Shown here piece by piece: positions 7,901-9,423 of a stretch of 9,423 nucleotides of DNA; the stretch's first letter is position 1; every line of letters begins with the position of its first letter. Source of the DNA: CCY15215 sp039194995 (GTDB lineage: Bacteria; Cyanobacteriota; Cyanobacteriia; Cyanobacteriales; Spirulinaceae); NCBI GenBank assembly GCA_039194995.1, contig JBCCVR010000235.1, positions 1-9,423 of the forward strand, read 5' to 3'. A program made the position numbers and the translations under genes. The notes beneath the pieces were generated by a model, which did no database searches, was not told the DNA's origin, and saw nothing but the letters and a program-made list of their open reading frames with translations.

Positions 7901-8308
7901 AACCGGACAATCGGGCAAGATGGCGTGTTTCGCTTGGAGAAGAGCATCGGGAACTTCCCATTTCCCATCGTTACATTGACCTTGCCTCAGTTCTGGTACA
8001 AACCGCCAGCACCACCAAAAAACGGTTTTAGGATCGGTTTCTGCTTTGATGCGATCGGGAAGAGCGATCGCGATCTTCTTCGCTGTAATGGTTTGTTCTT
8101 GACCGCTTATGGGATGTTTGACGCGGGTTTTATCCTCATCTTTATTCTGTAACTTGAGGTTGACGCGATCGCTTGACGAGGCGATCGCTTCGATGGCTTC
8201 TTTCTTCCTGCGCCACCACGATCGCGAGTCATCATCGAGGCACTCCAAGTCCTTCAATAAGGTCTCGTCATCTAACAAAGCGCAAAGTTTGCGTTGAAAT
8301 ACCGACAT
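4949..8308 (-). CDS. cas10: Cas10/Cmr2, large subunit with intact GGDD cyclase motif and no visible HD motif
   Basis: An 1119-residue protein, the signature subunit of type III-B. Cas10 senses target RNA bound by the Cmr complex and makes cyclic oligoadenylates from ATP. Residue numbers count from ATG 8308. The N-terminal 130 residues show no His-Asp pair; HSYRATVSALAGA at 137-149 is the remnant-like end of that region. The ferredoxin-like Palm 1 begins with YPYILLFTFSPVQEFI (161-176) and FWAGSYLLHYL (185-195). Palm 2 has LGDGDGMGQY at 725-734 (metal-binding D727 and D729) and YSGGDDVMAVLP at 823-834 with GGDD at 825-828. A helical C-terminal domain closes the protein. The frame may be extended to a TTG at 8386, but QRKLCALL right after ATG 8308 looks like the family N-terminus and the upstream part overlaps likely promoter sequence. 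The gene is first in the operon, with the stop TAG 87 bases before cmr3. Confidence 0.93.
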   Translation of the reverse strand: MSVFQRKLCALLDDETLLKDLECLDDDSRSWWRRKKEAIEAIASSSDRVNLKLQNKDEDKTRVKHPISGQEQTITAKKIAIALPDRIKAETDPKTVFWWCWRFVPELRQGQCNDGKWEVPDALLQAKHAILPDCPVHSYRATVSALAGAIDFDEEGKVTRYPYILLFTFSPVQEFIKASRKFLDFWAGSYLLHYLSAKLCWYIAEKYGADAVITPSLWSQEIIDALLFKNYLKFAAYCQDEEENQERGFCPLYPIAERFGDRSNSLATAGFPNTIAVLVGGKEEATKLGEGLSEKLREEWRSLANNVREGIKDHPIPEIKSGIRDRVMAFLDDSKNQKKIAEILQEFKDQGGHDEQNQRDIESWKNKCCWEWRRLWQAQIDHTWQPYWTAVPLGDVKSPLDIKEGDRYKELPDGNLIKTQEDVAVGDRYDFDETWMKRQEEIAKTRAKTPPPTEAEKIIYATLNDGTWWGSIQARCANAMQGLKNARTWAIPISPGVRSTLSGQLSALHPQLFYGTKRDRDRNTRDFREGYGLSMESMRLFWRIMAEAHPGLFDGSEMLNALELTKRMSWVYGGVAESLGIDLSGLQNDPDYEQFIRFPNLSSIAAAKFAYLDWQKSQDRQLSLYWRTLNAAIEKEFGNNSEESDRFAARTRGRPFRVPKTDNKINPDDLKGRNYNGVMFSSKWLADDLNLDREKCDRLRPLVSKAHKIAGFSDASPSDWWVIVLGDGDGMGQYVSGSKLHPYEEYLTETNPENLIDRDRFSQDPQKRQDFITAFQEGKNSLLKTRKRMGPATHVGLNLALLDFSNRLVPFITEKRFCGRVVYSGGDDVMAVLPLEDLPDYLLSLRAAWCGDKKDPYEPQKGDPDLKFEESGGYWKPIAESDNFEGLPNRPLFTMGKGATMSFGIVIAHKSVPLPAALDALWEAESDRAKKMPGSPKEIESDEPKYKPKNGLCFKVLYGSGNCLEALMKGELFADWRKWMKIEATQETEDLDKQYQALSSLLYRLAEELPKHAAFTKSDYLIAEAAKVIIDRRDEKDKVKGNTELLVQWLRDWEDWARSHFFEWKEKYDEDPNTPDLLGFNPNLRGLANLLRFSAFWLDKMQQREKWHEQKPQEAASSQ

Positions 8309-8486
8309 CGGCAGTTTTCTCGGAACGTTACTTTTGACTGTACGTACTTCTTGTCCGATTTCCTCGCGTTTTATGCGAATTACCAAAAAAATATTTTTTT
8401 CTTTACGATCGCCGACTCATTCGCATGAAATTTGTAGGATTTTCGTTTTTCCACATTTAAGGTAAACCCAGAGTTAAGTAATATTA
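8309..8486. promoter_or_regulatory. Divergent intergenic region between cas10 and the NfeD-like gene
   Basis: 178 AT-rich bases that should carry the cas operon promoter (leftward) and any promoter of the NfeD-like gene (rightward). Two structures stand out. One is a perfect 16-base palindrome at 8385-8400 (seven A, TA, seven T). The other is a pair of 14-base inverted arms, 8369-8382 (TTTTATGCGAATTA) and 8417-8430, which match at 12 of 14 positions and enclose the palindrome. Such a layout fits an operator or an AT-rich UP-like element. I see no convincing -35/-10 pair on either strand. No Shine-Dalgarno is evident before ATG 8487, and only a weak GAG-type one before ATG 8308. Confidence 0.45.
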
Positions 8487-8732
8487 ATGGAGAGTGCAAA
8501 ATTTCTTCACGATTCTGTCGTTCTGTTCGAGCGTCCTCAACGGGGGATTATCGAATGTGACGTTACGCCCCACTGTTGCGGTCGGGTGCGGGCTTTAGGT
8601 TCGTGGTGGTTTGCCGTTCTCGATACTGGGGCTGGCTCCCGATGTCTGGAAGCGGGTGAAAGCGTTTGGGTGACGGGACGACGGGGAATCGTTTTGCTGG
8701 TGACGCAAATCGAGAGCGAGGAAAAAGGATGA
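8487..8732 (+). CDS. Short NfeD-like (OB-fold) domain protein
   Basis: An 81-residue protein, the only plus-strand gene in the window. The segment CGRVRALGSWWFAVL (about 31-45), then LEAGESVWVTGRRGIVLLV (about 54-72), matches the pattern of the NfeD C-terminal OB-fold domain: Gly-Arg-Val, a Gly-Ser-Trp-Trp turn, and a Gly-x-x-Val-x-Val-x-Gly stretch before a hydrophobic strand. Full NfeD proteins have membrane helices and partner with stomatin-like proteins; none is seen here, so this is the soluble domain alone, a form common in cyanobacteria. It stands divergent from cas10 and ahead of the CRISPR leader. Nothing in the sequence ties it to immunity; it may just be a neighbour. No clear ribosome binding site precedes ATG 8487. 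Confidence 0.65.
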   Translation: MESAKFLHDSVVLFERPQRGIIECDVTPHCCGRVRALGSWWFAVLDTGAGSRCLEAGESVWVTGRRGIVLLVTQIESEEKG

Positions 8733-9032
8733 GGAGGAGAAACGGAAGGGATTGCGATCGTGCCATTGCGATCGACCCGAACTTGCGATCGATTCTCAAT
8801 TCTCTCCCAAACTCTACAAAATTGTTCGAAGATCGGGGGATTTTTGGCAGGGCGAAGCGGGGTCGATTTTCCCGGGGGTGCTGCCAAAATCTCGAAAGGC
8901 TTGTTCTGTAAAGGATATGGCGATTCTCTGGGAGCAAAAGGTTGTCAAATGAGGCCGGATTTGGCACAATATTTTCAGCGCCGCCAAATCTGCTGCCAGA
9001 ATCATTATCTGATGCGGGTTGTAGCTGGCGGA
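8733..9032 (+). promoter_or_regulatory. CRISPR leader region, non-coding
   Basis: Three hundred bases between the NfeD-like stop and the first repeat with no credible gene on either strand. As the region upstream of the array in its direction of transcription, it should hold the array promoter and spacer-integration signals. It is not strongly AT-rich, unlike many leaders. Visible structure: three TTGCGATCG copies (8752-8760, 8766-8774, 8783-8791); a 9-bp inverted repeat TTTTGGCAG (8842-8850) with CTGCCAAAA (8881-8889); an 8-bp inverted repeat GATTTGGC (8958-8965) with GCCAAATC (8983-8990); and CTGCCAGAATC at 8993-9003, which matches 8881-8891 at 10 of 11 bases. Confidence 0.6.
8942..8970 (+). 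promoter_or_regulatory. Candidate promoter for the CRISPR array
   Basis: TTGTCA at 8942-8947 and CACAAT at 8965-8970 with a 17-base spacer. The -35 is close to consensus and the -10 matches 4 of 6. Transcription would start about 55 bases before the first repeat. The -10 overlaps a hairpin arm at 8958-8965. This is a pattern match only. Confidence 0.3.
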
Positions 9033-9423
9033 GTTTCAGCACTCCTTTGCGAGTGAAACGTATGGAAACAATTTTGCTCGAACGGTGTTTTCCTGTGCAT
9101 CGTCTAAGGTTTCAGCACTCCTTTGCGAGTGAAACGTATGGAAACTCTCCAAATTCTCGCAGTTTGCGATCAATTGTATTGTTTCAGCACTCCTTTGCGA
9201 GTGAAACGTATGGAAACGTCCCCACCGAAAAATTTAGAAAACTTGGCGCGACTGTTTCAGCACTCCTTTGCGAGTGAAACGTATGGAAACATGAAATGGA
9301 GTTGGTAAGCCTGCCGCAGATTTGGGTTTCAGCACTCCTTTGCGAGTGAAACGTATGGAAACCAGAATTGACTGCCGTTAAAGAAGTGAAAGTAGAGTTT
9401 CAGCACTCCTTTGCGAGTGAAAC
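9033..9423 (+). CRISPR. CRISPR array, five complete repeats plus one cut by the window edge
   Basis: Identical 37-base repeats at 9033-9069, 9109-9145, 9181-9217, 9254-9290 and 9326-9362, and the first 27 bases of a sixth at 9397-9423. Each begins GTTTCAGCACTCC and ends GTATGGAAAC. Spacers are 9070-9108 (39), 9146-9180 (35), 9218-9253 (36), 9291-9325 (35) and 9363-9396 (34). Length variation of this size is typical of type III arrays. The 3' GAAAC end and the position of the leader indicate transcription on the plus strand, away from the cas operon. Within the repeat, GTTTC (1-5) can pair with GAAAC (23-27) and ACTC (9-12) with GAGT (19-22), leaving a 6-base loop and an unpaired 10-base 3' tail. 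A standard 8-base 5' tag would be ATGGAAAC. The array continues past the window. All repeats are identical, which suits the leader-near, younger end. Confidence 0.98.

Noticed and set aside
970..8190. Many GCGATCGC palindromes as possible operators
   Set aside because: They are HIP1 elements, abundant and spread through genes in cyanobacteria, so they indicate the host group rather than local regulation.
8309..8386. Extension of cas10 to a TTG start at 8386
   Set aside because: TTG is a rare start, the added 26 residues do not look like the family N-terminus, and this DNA contains the inverted-repeat arm and likely promoter. It is kept only as a possible alternative.
8971..8990. Degenerate CRISPR repeat in the leader (TTTTCAGCGCC)
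   Set aside because: Only about seven bases match the repeat start (TTTCAGC) and the rest does not, which is expected by chance.
8537..9042. Minus-strand open frames opposite the NfeD-like gene and the leader
   Set aside because: They have no recognisable domain, run antisense to a better-supported gene and rely on open GC-rich frames.
8942..9308. Plus-strand open frames crossing the CRISPR array, with repeated QHSFASETYGN peptides
   Set aside because: The repeated peptide is simply the 37-base CRISPR repeat read as codons; array frames are not genes.

Overview
The window is a piece of a cyanobacterial chromosome or large plasmid. The main evidence is about twenty copies of the HIP1 palindrome GCGATCGC between roughly 970 and 8190, together with tandem TTGTTGG/TTATTGG heptamers and a C-rich/G-rich hairpin repeat of kinds common in filamentous cyanobacteria. 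A precise genus cannot be read from the sequence.

Layout. From 8308 down to 24, six genes run on the minus strand as one apparent operon: cas10 (cmr2), cmr3, cmr4, cmr5, a single long gene that fuses cmr6 to cmr1, and a small gene for a CARF-like protein. The four genes from cmr3 to cmr6-cmr1 overlap by 16, 1 (TAATG) and 4 (ATGA) bases, so their translation is probably coupled. An 87-base spacer of repeats separates cas10 from cmr3. Right of cas10 lies an AT-rich divergent intergenic region with a palindrome and a longer inverted repeat. Then come a short plus-strand NfeD-like gene (8487-8732), a 300-base non-coding leader (8733-9032), and a CRISPR array (9033 to the window end). The array has five full 37-base repeats and one cut repeat, and reads rightward, away from the cas genes. 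No cas1, cas2 or cas6 is present in the window.

How the parts work together. This is a type III-B (Cmr) effector locus. Cas10/Cmr2 with Cmr3 should hold the crRNA 5' handle. Cmr4 and Cmr5 should build the filament, and the Cmr6-Cmr1 fusion should cap the 3' end. Cas10 keeps the GGDD cyclase motif and a DGD metal site, so cyclic oligoadenylate synthesis is likely. The last gene of the operon looks like a CARF sensor for that signal, but it is short and may be a broken N-terminal part of a longer effector.

The most unusual points are these. Cmr4 seems to lack the conserved catalytic aspartate for target-RNA cleavage. Cas10 shows no HD nuclease motif. Cmr6 and Cmr1 are one polypeptide. Together they suggest a Cmr complex reduced to target sensing and second-messenger signalling. 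The repeat folds as a 5' hairpin with a 10-base 3' tail and no cas6 is seen, so crRNA processing could resemble the RNase E-dependent III-Bv system of Synechocystis. This last point is inference.
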